Below are positions 25,720 to 38,101 of a stretch of DNA of 61,728 bases, piece by piece. The DNA lies in the NCBI GenBank assembly GCA_000181795.3, contig CM012955.1, positions 4,448,680-4,510,407 on the forward strand, written 5' to 3'. This DNA comes from Trichinella spiralis (taxonomy: Eukaryota > Nematoda > Enoplea > Trichinellida > Trichinellidae). Position numbers and translations under genes: made by a program. The number at the start of each line of letters is the position of its first letter. The first letter of the stretch is position 1. The notes beneath the pieces were generated by a model, which was given only the letters and a program-made list of their open reading frames with translations, had not been told where the DNA came from and ran no database searches.

Positions 25720-26035
25720 CCTCTCCCTTATATATGCAGGTCGAACTTTTTCCGTATCCCAACTTTTTTTGGGAAGTCCACTTAATTATAATGACACTGT
25801 TTGTGACTAGAGTGCATTGTTATTGTCTGCAGCCACATTGGGGTGTTTGGCAATATTAGGGGATAATGTTTTAATCAAACACGTTGATGTGTTCTTTTCA
25901 AAACCGCGAACGGTTATCTATGATACACCTGAATTATAGCTGAAATTTTGAAATCGTTGCTCCCCTTATAAGATATGCAGGTCAAAGTTTTTGCGTATCC
26001 CAAAGTTTTCTTCAATATCCACTTCATTAAAGAAA
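25720..26035. repeat. Diverged direct repeat pair, spaced about 245 bp
   Basis: Two stretches share the order CTCCCTTATA...TATGCAGGTC, AA..TTTTT.CGTATCCCAA and a TCCACTT block. One copy is near 25720-25800, the other near 25965-26035. Confidence 0.7.
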
Positions 26036-26634
26036 ATTAATTGAAATTAATTTCTCCTTAAGTATGTCGCGAACTTCAACCTGCGAACGATTGAAAGTAT
26101 TTTTGTTTTAACATCAGTAATTAGAGTGATTTCCATAAATTGAAACTAAGAATATTTAAACAGTCCGTTGGTTTTTTACTTCTCTTCTAAAATTATTTTC
26201 TAATCTGAATTATAGTAATTCTAAAGTATTTTTCTTTGCTGTACTTGTTTTTCAGTGGTATCGGTGAAAGTTGCATTAGATTATTTTCAGAAATTACCAA
26301 AATAATTGCTTTTATTTCATTTTTTAAAATGTTTTCGTAAAAGCTATCTTTTAATTTTAATGTGCTTTGGAGCTTTCTGGGAACGTTTTTCTTTTATCTG
26401 TGGTTACTGCCAATCAAAGCAACTTCATTTTCATTGTCTTTCTCTGATTGTATGGTAAAATAATTAATTTTGGCTGATTATGTCAAAATTCAGCATTATT
26501 ATAATTATTATTTGGAAAAGTGATTTCTCCAATGTGCAATGCAATTCCGTTTAAAATTGAATTGTTGTTGTGAACTTGAGAGTCATATTTTGTTTACTAT
26601 ATGAAATATATTTTTCGCTTATCTGTTTTGCAAG

Positions 26635-29415
26635 ATGTCGCTTGCTATTTTATATTCATCATTGTCTCCAAATCTTGAGGTAATGAAAAATTATACATAA
26701 AAATTTAAGTTGAAAATTATTAATACAGAAGGAAATTAATTAATCTTCATATTACATGCGTAATTGAGGTGGATTTAGTTTATTGCCTTTTTGTATGAAT
26801 TTTTCGAATATTTTTATATTTATGCTCAGTCATTTTTACACGAATAATTTATTGAATACATATACATTGTATTAATTTAGCGTATTGTTGAATTTAATAC
26901 CCGTGTGTAAGTATTTTGTAGGTGCAATATTCGAAATTTTTTATTTCGTACCATTGAGATACCTTGGATTCTGACATTAATATGATGTTTTATGAAAGTT
27001 TATTTAGTCTTCTAACTTAGTAACGATTTTGTTATATCGTATGCTTATGGAGTGCATTATGGCGTTTGCGTAATTTAAAAAAATGAAATATTTTTCGGGT
27101 ATCTCGTTTGTAAGAAGTGGAGGAGGCAAGTTTTTCGTAGAACAATTTGTTTGTCCATTTAATTGGACTAGTTTTACAATCAAGCTTACTTACGTGAAAT
27201 GTTGACCACGTCAACAAGTGGGGTCATTTAGGCTGAAGTTATTGCTTTGATGGAATTTGTGGTATTTGTAAAATTGCAGGACTTTTGTCCTTGACCAAAT
27301 GAATAATTTTTCTACGCATAGCCCACGATAACTGACCACTTTGTTTGAAATAGACCAGCTAAAATTTTTCTTTATGTTTATCTTTTTAAATGTTGTTTTT
27401 CTGGTGGACACATTCAGCTTCAACATCATTGAATTTATTGAACTTCATGTGTTGAACAAACTAGACAGCAAACGCAGCAGTTGTGCTTGGCAGTATATGC
27501 AAGCGCACACGCATCTTTGCTAGTAAAGACTTACACTTAAGCTAATTACTAAGTAAACGTGTTTCAGTAATAAAAAGAATTCCCTGCTTTATTTGCCGCA
27601 GTAATTGATGTTATAGAAAATAATGATTAGCAATTAAGCATTTTTATAGATTTTATTTAATAATTACATGAAAAGAACAATTTTTCACAAATCAGATCAT
27701 GTTCAAATGAAATACTATGCATCCAGTGATTGGGTACTAAATTTAAGAGCTGAAACAACTGAATATCAATCAAATGATAGGATTAGAAATCTCCTTTTTG
27801 AAGGTTGGGAAAATTTTGAAGTTACACTGATGAATTGCCATGTTCAAACGATTTGCTGTTTTATGTTATTAAAATAATATAACAAACGTATTCTGGGCAT
27901 TTTTAGAATATTTTAGGTCGATTCTGTTTCGATAATGCTACAGCTTACATTTCATTTGCAACTGCTCAATTTATTTCCCAACGACTGATATACGAAATAC
28001 TTTTTATCCATAATTAATAATGTTAGCATTTTTTCACTGTGATCAAAATTTCTCACAATGGCTTTATGCTTTTATTCTATTTATTTTAACACATCAATTC
28101 ATTTTATAGAATTCAGTATAATTGAAATACAATTATTGTTTTTTAGTTTAAAAAGCATACTCAACATGTCATAATGGTATTGGACGCTATGCGTGTTTCG
28201 TATGAACTTTTCGATTTATGTGATTCACGTGATTGCAGCAAAAAAGAAAAGTACAAAGAAGTTTGTGCTTCTAAAAGAAATGGCCAACTTTGGTTCCCAC
28301 AGATATTTTTCGGTGAAGATTATTGCGGAGTATGGAGAAATTTATTTTTCATTTGAGAACACAGTTTTATACATCAAATGCATTAGTGCAACAGTGAAAT
28401 TTCGAGCTGTTGAATAGAGCAAAGAAACATCTTTTAATGAGCAACGAACAAAGTGTAGATTTTAAAGTTGAAATTTATTTTTCGCGCTTTTCTTATCAGT
28501 TTAATGTTTTGTCAGATTATGAAATGCAGGTATTTTTTTTGGTAGAATACCGAGGAAGCCGATGTGTACGTGCTGATGTATATTATTCAGTTTCATTTCA
28601 GAGCTGATACGCTTTCAGGATTACGACGATTTCGCCGAAGCAATCGAATCCAACAAATTGAACACTTTTTTGAAACTTGCCCCAGCAGAAACATCTGCAA
28701 TCAACGAGCAAGAAGTTGGTGTGAAAAACGTCGGCGAAGATGATGAAGCCAAAGATAGCGACAAACCATCTGCAACTACTGCAAGCAATGGCCATGATGA
28801 TGATGATGGTGGCGTTGTCGACGAAGAAACAGAAGTATAGCTTTTGATAATTGCACAAAAAATGAATAAATAAAAAGGTGAGTTTTGTTGAAGGATAAAG
28901 TGGAAGAAGATTCAGAGAGTTTGCAAAAGTCAACGCACGAGGGGTCGGCTGATGATTCTGATGCTAATTTTGATCGTGGTGTATCGTCTGAGGCACTTGA
29001 AGAAGAGGTCGACAATAAGGAAAGCGACAAATTAGAAAATACCACTGATGAAGATGATGAATCTAAATCAGGTATGCATTTATCAGTGGAGAACAGTAGC
29101 AATAACGAGTGTTCACCTTTGAAAGAGGAACATGTAGATGAAAAGAGCATCCAAGAAGAAGAAGAAGAAGAAGAAGAGGAGGAGAAGGAGGAGGGGGAGG
29201 AAGAAGAGCCAGAAGATAACGAAGAAGAAGAAGAAAAAAAAGACGATGATGAAGAGGAAGATAGTGAACAACAGCAAGAACAAGAAGAAGTCAATGATAA
29301 AGCAGAGAAAGAAGCGGAAGAAGAAGAATTGGATAATATTACAGAAGAAGAAGAAGAAGAAGCAGAAGACGAATTAGAGGTGGAGGATGATGAAGAAAGG
29401 AGTGATTCGGAATGA
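26635..29415 (+). CDS. SH3BGR: SH3BGR: SH3-domain-binding glutamic-acid-rich protein, thioredoxin-like
   Basis: A small thioredoxin/glutaredoxin-fold adaptor with a Glu-rich tail; family members bind SH3 and related domains but lack redox Cys pairs. Four exons, all in phase 0: 26635-26679, 28147-28329, 28619-28834 and 28894-29415, giving 321 residues. The first 15 residues (MSLAILYSSLSPNLE) match the first beta strand of SH3BGRL proteins. The next exon gives HVIMVLDAMRVSYELFDL and LWFPQIFFGEDYCG; exon three continues DYDDFAEAIESNKLNTFLKL, equal to the PPQIFNE..YRGDYDAFFEARENN..YAFLGL pattern of the family. The tail has about 170 residues with long Glu/Asp runs. The first intron is about 1.5 kb. 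The last intron carries an immediate in-frame TAG and an AATAAA. Confidence 0.87.
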
Positions 29416-31197
29416 AAAATGGTAAATTAAAAGCATTTATAATAGAAAAAAGTTCTGTGGTATATTATTTTTACGTTGGAAATTAGTCTTGTTGAAACGA
29501 TGCTCCGCTAATAGAAAATTCTATTCATAATGCTAAAATTAAATTTTCTGCGATAAAATGTGCCACTTTTTCCATTGTATAATATGATTGCATCGAGCAT
29601 CCTAGTTTTTGGAAAATTTACACTCGTTATTGTTTCAGGTGATCTTTTTGAAATTCTAATTGAAATTCTACATATTAAATTTAAAATAAATTGTGAATTG
29701 TTTTCTGTTTCAACGCTGCTAGTTTTTCTTAAGCCATTTCGTAAGAAAATCAGTTTGGGGATGACAGATGTATATATATATATATTAATATGATGCAATG
29801 AAATACAGAAATTTAAAGTACAATTTGTTCTACAATTTTGTTTCCTGAATGAACATTCTAAATCAGTACTGAATAATTGATCAATTCAATCTTTGTATTC
29901 GTCGAGGTGTTTGCGAATTTTTTTTCAACTTGATTTCGGTGTTGCTGCTTTATAGTAGATGGACATGAGAATTCTTGCAACCTAAACTTGCTCAAATTGT
30001 TGGTTGCTTCTTGTTGTTAAAGCAAAGTTTTCAAGAGAAGTTGATCATCCACTGAACTCATCGTGCAGAATCTATTCTATCCACCGTAAGGCGGTCAAAT
30101 TTTTGTGTTCCAACCGGAAGTTGGCATCAGCACCATCATTGACCAGATGAAATAAAATATTCTGTTTACATAGTTTCGTGCCGGACAGTCAATCGGAAAG
30201 ACGCTGAATTCTGGTAGCAAGATTGAAGTGATGAAAAATTGAAAAAGATGTTCGAACCTAAGCGACAGATACGGTAGAAAAGAGGCAACTGACGTAACTG
30301 ACATGTGTCGAATGACGCAACCGGTTTTAGTGGCATCTGATTGTGTATTATGCATGACAGCGAAAAGAATCAACTACGTATGATGTTTATCCTTTGTTTG
30401 CGGCAGCTTTTATTTCAAGAGTCATCTCCTACCTATACTTATTCACATAACATGTAGTATTTTCTTCGTTTGTAATATTTGACTGAAATTAAACACCTCA
30501 AGTGAACAATCAAGTCAGTTTCAGTTGTGAGAACGTGCATGCGAGCAATGCTTTTTAACGAAACAAGTTCAAGTTCCAATGAATTTGGATCAACCGCGAA
30601 AATTTACAGTTACTCATCCTGAGCATCAGTAAATCGAGTCCAACACCACCTACACGTGCATTAGCAAATGGAAAATTGGAAATCGCCATCCAAATCCTAT
30701 GTGCAAAAATCATCAGTCAGTGTTACTTTTGATAAATTTATTGATGATTGTATTTTTCGAAAAAAGCGGTCATTTCCAAGTTATGAAAACAAGATGCAAC
30801 ACAGTGTTGCGCACTGGCGACATAATTCGCTTGAACACAACAAGATAAATATTTGATAAATTATATACAGTTTCCTGTTTTTATCCAATTTTTCCTTCCT
30901 GTCTTTTAAATTCCTGATTTATGATGGACAGTTTGACAAATTTTCGCCCGAGCAACCCAAATTCCACGCACGTATCCTATTTCAACTTAAAATTCAATTT
31001 ATTACAGTATGCTTGAGAGTTGTTCATGTTGTGCCTTTCAGTTTAGCAAAGACGACGCGGCTTTGTTGTTTGTTGTGAAAAGAAGCAATTTTATCAGTGT
31101 GAAATTGTTTCAGAAGTTTAAAATTATTGCCAGTGATGTCGCCGACGTGTTACAACGGAAGGACGGTGCTGTTGTGCGCTGACGTTGAAGATTGAAA
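29416..31197. other. Intergenic between SH3BGR and PHACTR
   Basis: 3' region of SH3BGR and upstream region of PHACTR. A minus-strand open frame of 92 codons at 30095-30373 has no recognisable homology or splice context. A short AT dinucleotide run is at about 29770-29785. The segment 31060-31197 is the likely PHACTR promoter/5' UTR. Confidence 0.5.
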
Positions 31198-34100
31198 ATG
31201 GCCGAAGACTGCGCATCGGACAGTTGCTCAGATGGTAGTCGTCACCAAAGTGAACAGAATTGCAGAGTGGCGAGGAAAGTTAGGGGTAAAAATATTCCGC
31301 TAATTGAAAGTAGCTTTTGCCAAGTTTGAAAACGAACAGCTGCTGTTTTCGCAGGCATCAAAGCATCTCCTAGCTGTGATAGCGTGTTTTTCCACTGTGC
31401 ACTGAATCGTCTCCGTCGAAGGCGTTCCACTAAAACAGACCACGTGCAAGGCCATAAAATGTCTGGGGTGTTGTTGCGCTGGTTCCAACCGTGGAAATGG
31501 CGTCGATTGAAATCGAAAACTGCCACTAATAAAAACTCTGCCAATGGCGGTAAGTGATAAATTTCAAAGTTTATATGCACTTGTGGTCTTTCATGGTGTA
31601 TTTATTTTATTTTTGGATTGTTTGTTTTTCTACCATTATCAGTTAGCTGTTGATGTAGTTTTCTTTTTTTTTCTTTTCCACTTCAAGCACTGGTGCTAAT
31701 AAACGGCCGCTTAGTGATATGAGTAATTTGATCAGTTTTCCGGAATCCGTTGCGAACAATTTTCTTTTAATGCAGTTTTCTACTTTGAGGAAAAATTTCT
31801 AGGCGTTGTAGCGATTGCGTGGGGGTAATGTGGTCGTTGCTTAACAGCTTTTAATTGACAGATGAGCGCATTTGAATTAATGAAGAAAAAACACAAGAAA
31901 TGGACAAATTGATAGACGTTGCTTTAATAGTTGTTCAATTTTTCAATTTCCTTGACCATGCTTCGCATTTACCATTGCCCAACTCTGACGGTTTTGTCAG
32001 TTATTTTACCTTCAAGACATTTCTCATTGATCCGCTGTTCATTCTACTCAGGGCAATTTGTCATCTCGTTCTGACCTTCTTTACGCATACTGTATCATCA
32101 TGCGCAATATATTTATTGATAATTAGGTGTAGCGTAATGCTGACTTCGTTTATTTATTTTAATTTTAAGTGTTTCTTGAACAGCTTGTGGAATTTAATAA
32201 TAATTGATTGCTGAAATGGAAAATTGCCTTTAAGTTTTAATCTTTTCAGTTAAATAAGCTTTGTTTTCAAAAATGAAGGTCATTTTATGCATTCGACAGT
32301 CAACAGTTGGTATAATATTGTAAATTTATTCAATTATCCCAATGCAACGTAACTGATTTTTCCATTTTCTTTTCCACAACAAATATTTCAAATGGAGCAG
32401 TTCGCTGGAGTGCTTCAATTAATCAGAAAATGTTGGCAGTGAAAGTTGTGTTGACATTGTTGTCGAACTGCTTTTTTCTCTACCGCAAATGGCAGTGGTG
32501 GAATAATTTTTGATTTTCAATTAAAATGCCAACGAAGATATGAGATTCACGTGGCATGTTTGTGATAACATTTCGTGTTTCCAACGACTGGTATGCGTGT
32601 AATTTCAGTTCGCCTCCGTAGTTGGTCTTGGCGACGACTCGCGATAAATTGGTCTGGCAGTTTTTTGCGCGGGGAAAATGGGAAAAAAGTTTAAATCCAA
32701 AATTTGAAATCTTTAATTTTTTGTATTTCACTTCTCGTGATGGTTTTTGTTTTTTTTTTGAAAAAATAATAGCGTCATGCGGTAGATAGTTTTTATGAAA
32801 AAAAGTTGTTGAATAGCGTTGACGCTCAGTTTCATTGTTCATTTTGATATAAATTGAGGATGCATTTTATTTTATTATTTTTTTAAATTATTCAAATAAT
32901 TGGTTTGTTTTGTTTATTGTTGAAGATTTCATCAAAGCAGTGTGTATGTGTATGTGGAGAAATAATTTATTTTTTTTTACATATGCGACGGGTTTCAGCA
33001 GTGATGTAATACATATATATGTATATTCTAGCTTCAATAGACGGTGAAAGTAATTACAGTTTGATGAACTGGTAATAATTTTTCTTGGTATTGGAGAGAA
33101 CGAGTTGATTAAATAAAGTACTATTGAAGTGTTGATTGTGATTTTTTTGAGGTGATTGTGCTTTGCATGGCCAAATCAGCTCATGCTGAAGTGGTTATTT
33201 TTCAATGAATGGTCGGTTGGATGCGAATGGTGTTTTTAATTTTGAAGAGAAATTTTTAGATCAATGGGAATTTTAATGAATTTTGTTTAACTAGCCGCAT
33301 TATGCTCAGCTTCATCGCACAGCGAGTTCACTTTGTAGTTATTTGCTGTTTGCGTTGTTCGGATCAATAGTGAGACAAAAGGACGAAGTGGAAATTTATG
33401 AAAATTCTACATTTAGTTAGATAGTTTGTTTTTTCTTCAATTGAAAAATCGTATAAAAATAATAGAATTGAATTGATAATAGAAGAAATTGTACGGTATT
33501 TTGTGATTTTTGGTCAACAAGTACAATTGTAAAGAATAAGAATAGAACCGTAGTTGTGCTTGGTTTGTTTCTCTGCATCCATCATCGTTGTTGTTCTTGT
33601 TGTTGTTGTTGCACCCACCACCTTTGAGCCAATGAAATTCGGTGGGATGTGAAAGTTTGAAAATGCCGATTTGACGGATTTGCATCGAAGCGGCTCCAGT
33701 TTTCCAATTCTTCCTTCTGCTTTGATCATTTGAATAATTTCTACAGCACTTTGGTCAGATGAGTTGCTGTCCGTTGAGGGCAATTTTTCGCAACCGAAAT
33801 GCTTCAAATTCCGACATGCGCTTCCTCGGCCGACGTGCCGTTGCACTTTTATCACGCACCAACAGAGGTGAGATTATTTGTTCTGCTTGGTTTTACTTTT
33901 ATTTAAATGACAGACAAACCGAAAAGAATATACTATTAATGCGAAGCAATGACGGTGATTATGAATGCATTGATGATTCTGAATCGGGGAAAACTTGTCG
34001 ACCGGACGAGCAATAATAATTGATATCAGAAACAGTTGTTGCTCTTTTTTTCTTTGTTCATTTTTAATTTTCCTCCCCTTCTGGTTGTCCAATTTTGCTG

Positions 34101-37100
34101 TTCATTTCCTTTGCACAATGAATTCAATGCACTTCATTCATTGTCGAAGACGGTACAATTAAGCAGGGTGGACCAACAAGCAGAGCTTCAGTGTTGGTCG
34201 AACAGGAAATTCAATTTCCCCTATTCACTCATTCATTTATTTTGAAAAAAAAATTACATCAAACTGCATATTGTCCATTTGGGAAGGCAAAAATTGATAT
34301 TGTTGAAATAATTTCTCATTTTCAACCTGCATCTTTGACAGTATCGCAGCACATTTCTCCCTCCCCCATCAACCAACTGGAGGTTAAAATTGATAAGAAA
34401 TAATTAAAAGGAAGAGAAGTGGGTAGAAAAGCAAATAACGCAAATTGATTTACCACAGACGGTTGTTTGTTTGTAATTTGCATATAAATTTGCATTAATC
34501 GAATCCCCTTTGCTCGTCGTACGGTATTTCCTTTTTGTATGATACTGTAATGATTCACCTGCGTCGAATGAATAAATCGATTGATCGACTTGGAGTTGTG
34601 AAATGGGACGACAAGATAAAAAGTGAACATTTAATTGATTGAACAAAATTAACAACGAACGAACTGCATTAAGTTTGACGAATAGCGACTGGCGTTTTTG
34701 GATTCCAAAATGACAATATTAATCAAAGCTTGTTCAATGTTTTGAATTTTGATATTTAAGTAAATAAATTTGTGAAAAAAGAAATTTATTTATTTATTTA
34801 TTTTCGAAACTGGAATTTAAATTATTGTATTTTTTTTTGATTTCTCGATGAAAAAAAGCATATCCCAGTAGGTCTCGGTTGGTTTGATTGAATTGCTTGG
34901 GCACAATTGGACGCGGCAAACAGATGTTGGCAAGTTTGAATAATTGAATAGCGGAATGTTTTCGTTTCTTTTTTTCTGGTTTGAATTGAAATTGCACCGA
35001 ATGTGGTGAATTGGATTTTGACGCGCAATGAAAATAAGAAAGAAAAAAAGAATACTAATTTTATTTAAATTTATTTTTGAAATTGAAAATGATGAGCAGG
35101 ATGTTGTGATGTGTGAAAATGAATTTCAGCTGTGATGTTATTACAAATTTTGAAATTATTCGAAACTTGATTGTTGTTTTTTTTTGGGTATTCTCCGCCT
35201 TGTGTTTGATGTTTTTGAAAACATTTCCCACGAATCAGTCGGTCAGTTAGTTGGTGGGGGGGGGGGGAGCTTTTGAACAGCTGAGCCGAGAGCAGATTCT
35301 TAATACGAGGTAGGCGATGTTAGCTCTGAATGAAAGGACAACGATGTCTTCTTGCATAAATAGACTCTGCTTAGCTGCTTGGTGAAATTGCCGCCAGCTG
35401 AAGTGGAGCAGCAGCACACGCGCGCACGTGTAGAGCTAGCTATTTGGAAGAATGCAAAAAGCGCTTTTATATATATATACGTATATATTATATACATGTT
35501 GGTGGTGGTGGTGTCTCATATTTACGAAAGTTGTTTTTCATCTTTTGCTATAGTTGCCATTGTGATTTCATCTAGCATTGGCTGTGTTGTTGTACAGTTG
35601 GGGGGAATAATAGTAATAATTCAAAGAAAGAAAACTGAACATGATTTATGTGTTCACTATTGCACAGATAGACGAACAAATTTTGATCGAAGAATGTGCT
35701 GATGAAGTTTTGCAGTCGATCGATTTTGCTTTGTTTTTTTTTTGATTTTCTAAATTTTATTTAGTGACAAACCGACTGGATATTGAAAATTTTGTTGACC
35801 AACAACAACAGCAACAGCATCAGCATCATGAAGTAGAACAACGACGATTGGATAACGACACTTCAGAGCATGAACAGTTTGATGAAGTTATTGAATGTTC
35901 GTCGGATGGGTCGAGATTTGTTGACCAGTGTGCACAGTCGAGTGACCAGTACGATGGTCAACTGGCGTTGACCGAAACTGAACAACAATTGGACAGGATC
36001 ACGGTGTTGCCGCCGGCCTACGTGGCAGTGGTGACCAAGTCGAAAACCGTTGCCCACGTTCAGAGCGCTCTGATAGTGCCTGTCGACCAACCGGAAGAAA
36101 GCACAAGTATGCGAAATGGACTCTGAAGTTCACTTTTTGTTGTACAATGGATTTCTTTTTTTCTTTGATTCTTAGGTGAAAGTGGTGTGCCGGCACCGTC
36201 GGCGCCGGTCACGTTCAGCAGACGCGCTTTGTTGCACAACGACGCCGATATACCACCCACGGAATCAGAATATCCAGAAGAATTGGGTGAGCGCGTTGTT
36301 TTCGATTTTCTTTAAATTTAAATATACGCTGTTTGATTTGGTTTGGTTTAAGATTGTGAATTATCTCCAACGATGAGCAGCTTTTCGGGCAATGTGCAAG
36401 AAGTGCCTGCCAAAGAGCCGGACTTGAATGCCCAGCCGGTAAAATCGGCCTTGCGCAGGCGGGTTGCGTTCGCCGATTCCTTGCAGACCGACTATTCGGC
36501 AAGTCCGTCACCGTCGACGAGGTGGATGACAAAATTATTTTTTTTGAAAGAAAAAATTATGAAATTTCATTAATTGTGGGTAAATTTCAGCACCAAGAAG
36601 AGGATTACCACTGCGGTCAGCAGCCAAGTGGCACCCCAACTGATCACTACCGCAGTTGGTGACGCTGACGACGACGACCTCGTCAGCAGTGATAGTGATG
36701 ATGACGAGCCGATATTGTTTCGCGACAGGCAATCTGAAAATGGAGATGAGCCTCGTTTGATGGGTATATTAATTTCAATTTTATTGCAATTCAAATTTTC
36801 CACTTTCAGGTGCTCTCGCCTCGAAAGTGTACAGAAAAGATACGATATCGTTGCGCGATGCATTGGAAGGTCCTTCTTCAGTGGCTTCGCTGGACATTCC
36901 CGATCAAACCCAGCAAGAGCGACGTGAAAAAATGGAACAGATCTCCGTCAAGCTGGAAAGGTAGGTTTGTTTGTTTGTTTGTTTGTTTGTTTCTTCATGG
37001 AAATTTTTTTATTTTTTAGGAAACTCAGCCAACGACCGACCGCTGAAGAACTCGAGCAGCGAAACATTCTCAAAGGTGAGTGAGCAGCATTTTTTCTTTT

Positions 37101-37783
37101 GCCATATTTTCCGCTCACACGAAAATATATTTTCAACATTCAACACAATAGACGAAAACTCTCCGGCCATGTCGAAGCAAATTATGGAGCAACGCAGGCG
37201 TATGCTCCTGAGGAAAGTATGCGGGATCATTGTTTTGTCCGATTGTTCGGATAGAGATCGATTTATTTGGCTAACTTGTTGTTGTTGTTGTTGCTTGCAG
37301 CTGAGCTTTCGGCCCACAATTGAAGAGCTCAAGGAGCGGCAAATAATCAAATTCAACGACTACGTCGAAGTGACCAACGCCGAGATGTACGACCGTCGCG
37401 CCGACAAGCCGTGGGTTCGTCTAACGCCCAAAGATAAAGTGAGCCAATTTCCATATATGCATATGCAAAACTGATTCACAACTGACAATTTTCGCTTGTT
37501 GTAGTGTTGTTCTGTTAGAATAAGTTTTTCAGTTAGTTGTTTTGTGCTTCGTTGAAAATTCCTTTTCTACTCTTCTTATTTTTATTCTTATTTTAATTCT
37601 TATTTTTTTCAACGACAATAAATGAGTTTTTGCAGTTGTAAAAGGAACCGCGTTGGTTATCTCTATTGATGCTTATAGAAGAAATTGGCCAAAGTATATA
37701 ATCATTCAGAGATAGATGAGCAATGAATTGATTAGGTTGGCTGCTGCGTTGAGTGTATAACTTTTATTTCTGAAATTGCTTTG

Positions 37784-37814
<31 letters not shown>

Positions 37815-38101
37815 TATAATAAGAATAAGAAATAGTGGAAACAACTGTCATCATCTGTTTCAGATGTGCAACTCGAAATTTGCAATTATTAATATTATTG
37901 TTGTTTTCTTGTTTTCTGTTTGTATTTTTATCATTTCATTTACAGGCTGCCATACGTAAAGAGCTGAACGAATACAAGAGCTTTGAAATGGAAGTCCACG
38001 AAAAGAGTAGACAGTTCACACGGTATGCATTTTTGGTTTCTCAGTTTTTTATATATTGCTTTGCATTTTTCATTCATCCATTTAGTTTTCATCGTTCATA
38101 A
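31198..38101 (+). CDS. PHACTR: PHACTR-family phosphatase and actin regulator
   Basis: Binds G-actin through RPEL motifs and PP1 through its C-terminus. Exons: 31198-31285, 31439-31549, 35765-36106, 36176-36286, 36353-about 36519, 36591-36763, 36810-36960, 37020-37075, 37152-37216, 37301-37438, 37946-38022 and 38086-38101; all joins keep frame. The second exon encodes [16 protein letters not shown], the basic membrane/nuclear-import block of PHACTRs. Exon 35765 is Gln/His-rich. The C-terminal part has two clear RPEL units ([32 protein letters not shown]) and the PP1-binding tail [32 protein letters not shown], ending FTRFHRS. The first of the usual three C-terminal RPELs is eroded ([12 protein letters not shown]). 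A candidate alternative first exon lies in the 4.2-kb intron. Confidence 0.92.
31550..35764 (+). other. Long PHACTR intron (4.2 kb)
   Basis: AT-rich intron between exons 2 and 3. Besides the candidate alternative exon it holds a minus-strand-readable (GTT)n/(AAC)n tract near 33590-33611, a TTTATTTA run near 34787-34803, and a 13-G run at about 35256-35268. A 107-codon open frame (35379-35702) has low-complexity content and lacks a fitting donor. Confidence 0.7.
33759..33867 (+). CDS. PHACTR: Candidate alternative first coding exon of PHACTR
   Basis: ATG at 33759 opens 36 codons ([14 protein letters not shown]... SRTNR) ending at a strong GTGAGA donor in phase 1. The next PHACTR exon (35765) enters in exactly that phase, so splicing gives an intact protein lacking the WFQPWKWRR block. 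If the same stretch is used as an internal exon through the acceptor at 33746 it would shift the frame, which favours a first-exon role. The Cys pair at residues 3-4 could be a lipid attachment site. No transcript evidence is available. Confidence 0.45.

Larger units (their letters stand above)
23952..26634. other. Intergenic, with minisatellite and diverged direct repeats
   Basis: No gene is supported in 2.7 kb. It contains a degenerate minisatellite (25246-25613) and a pair of direct repeats (about 25720-25800 and 25965-26035). There is also a looser pair of similar stretches around 24660-24720 and 24840-24890, both containing AAACATGG...ATAA.GATTAG. This may be an old, broken-up repeat family. 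Confidence 0.6.

Noticed and set aside
28776-29294. 172-codon Ser-rich minus-strand frame
   Set aside because: It is the complement of the GAA/GAG-rich acidic tail of SH3BGR (TTC/TCT codons give Ser), so it is a composition artefact.
35256-35268. Run of 13 G as a regulatory G-quadruplex
   Set aside because: A single homopolymer in an intron; no evidence of function, and homopolymer length may be an assembly error.
35379-35702. 107-codon frame with a membrane-like segment in the PHACTR intron
   Set aside because: Built on (TA)n and (GT)n simple sequence; no donor leads in phase to the next exon.
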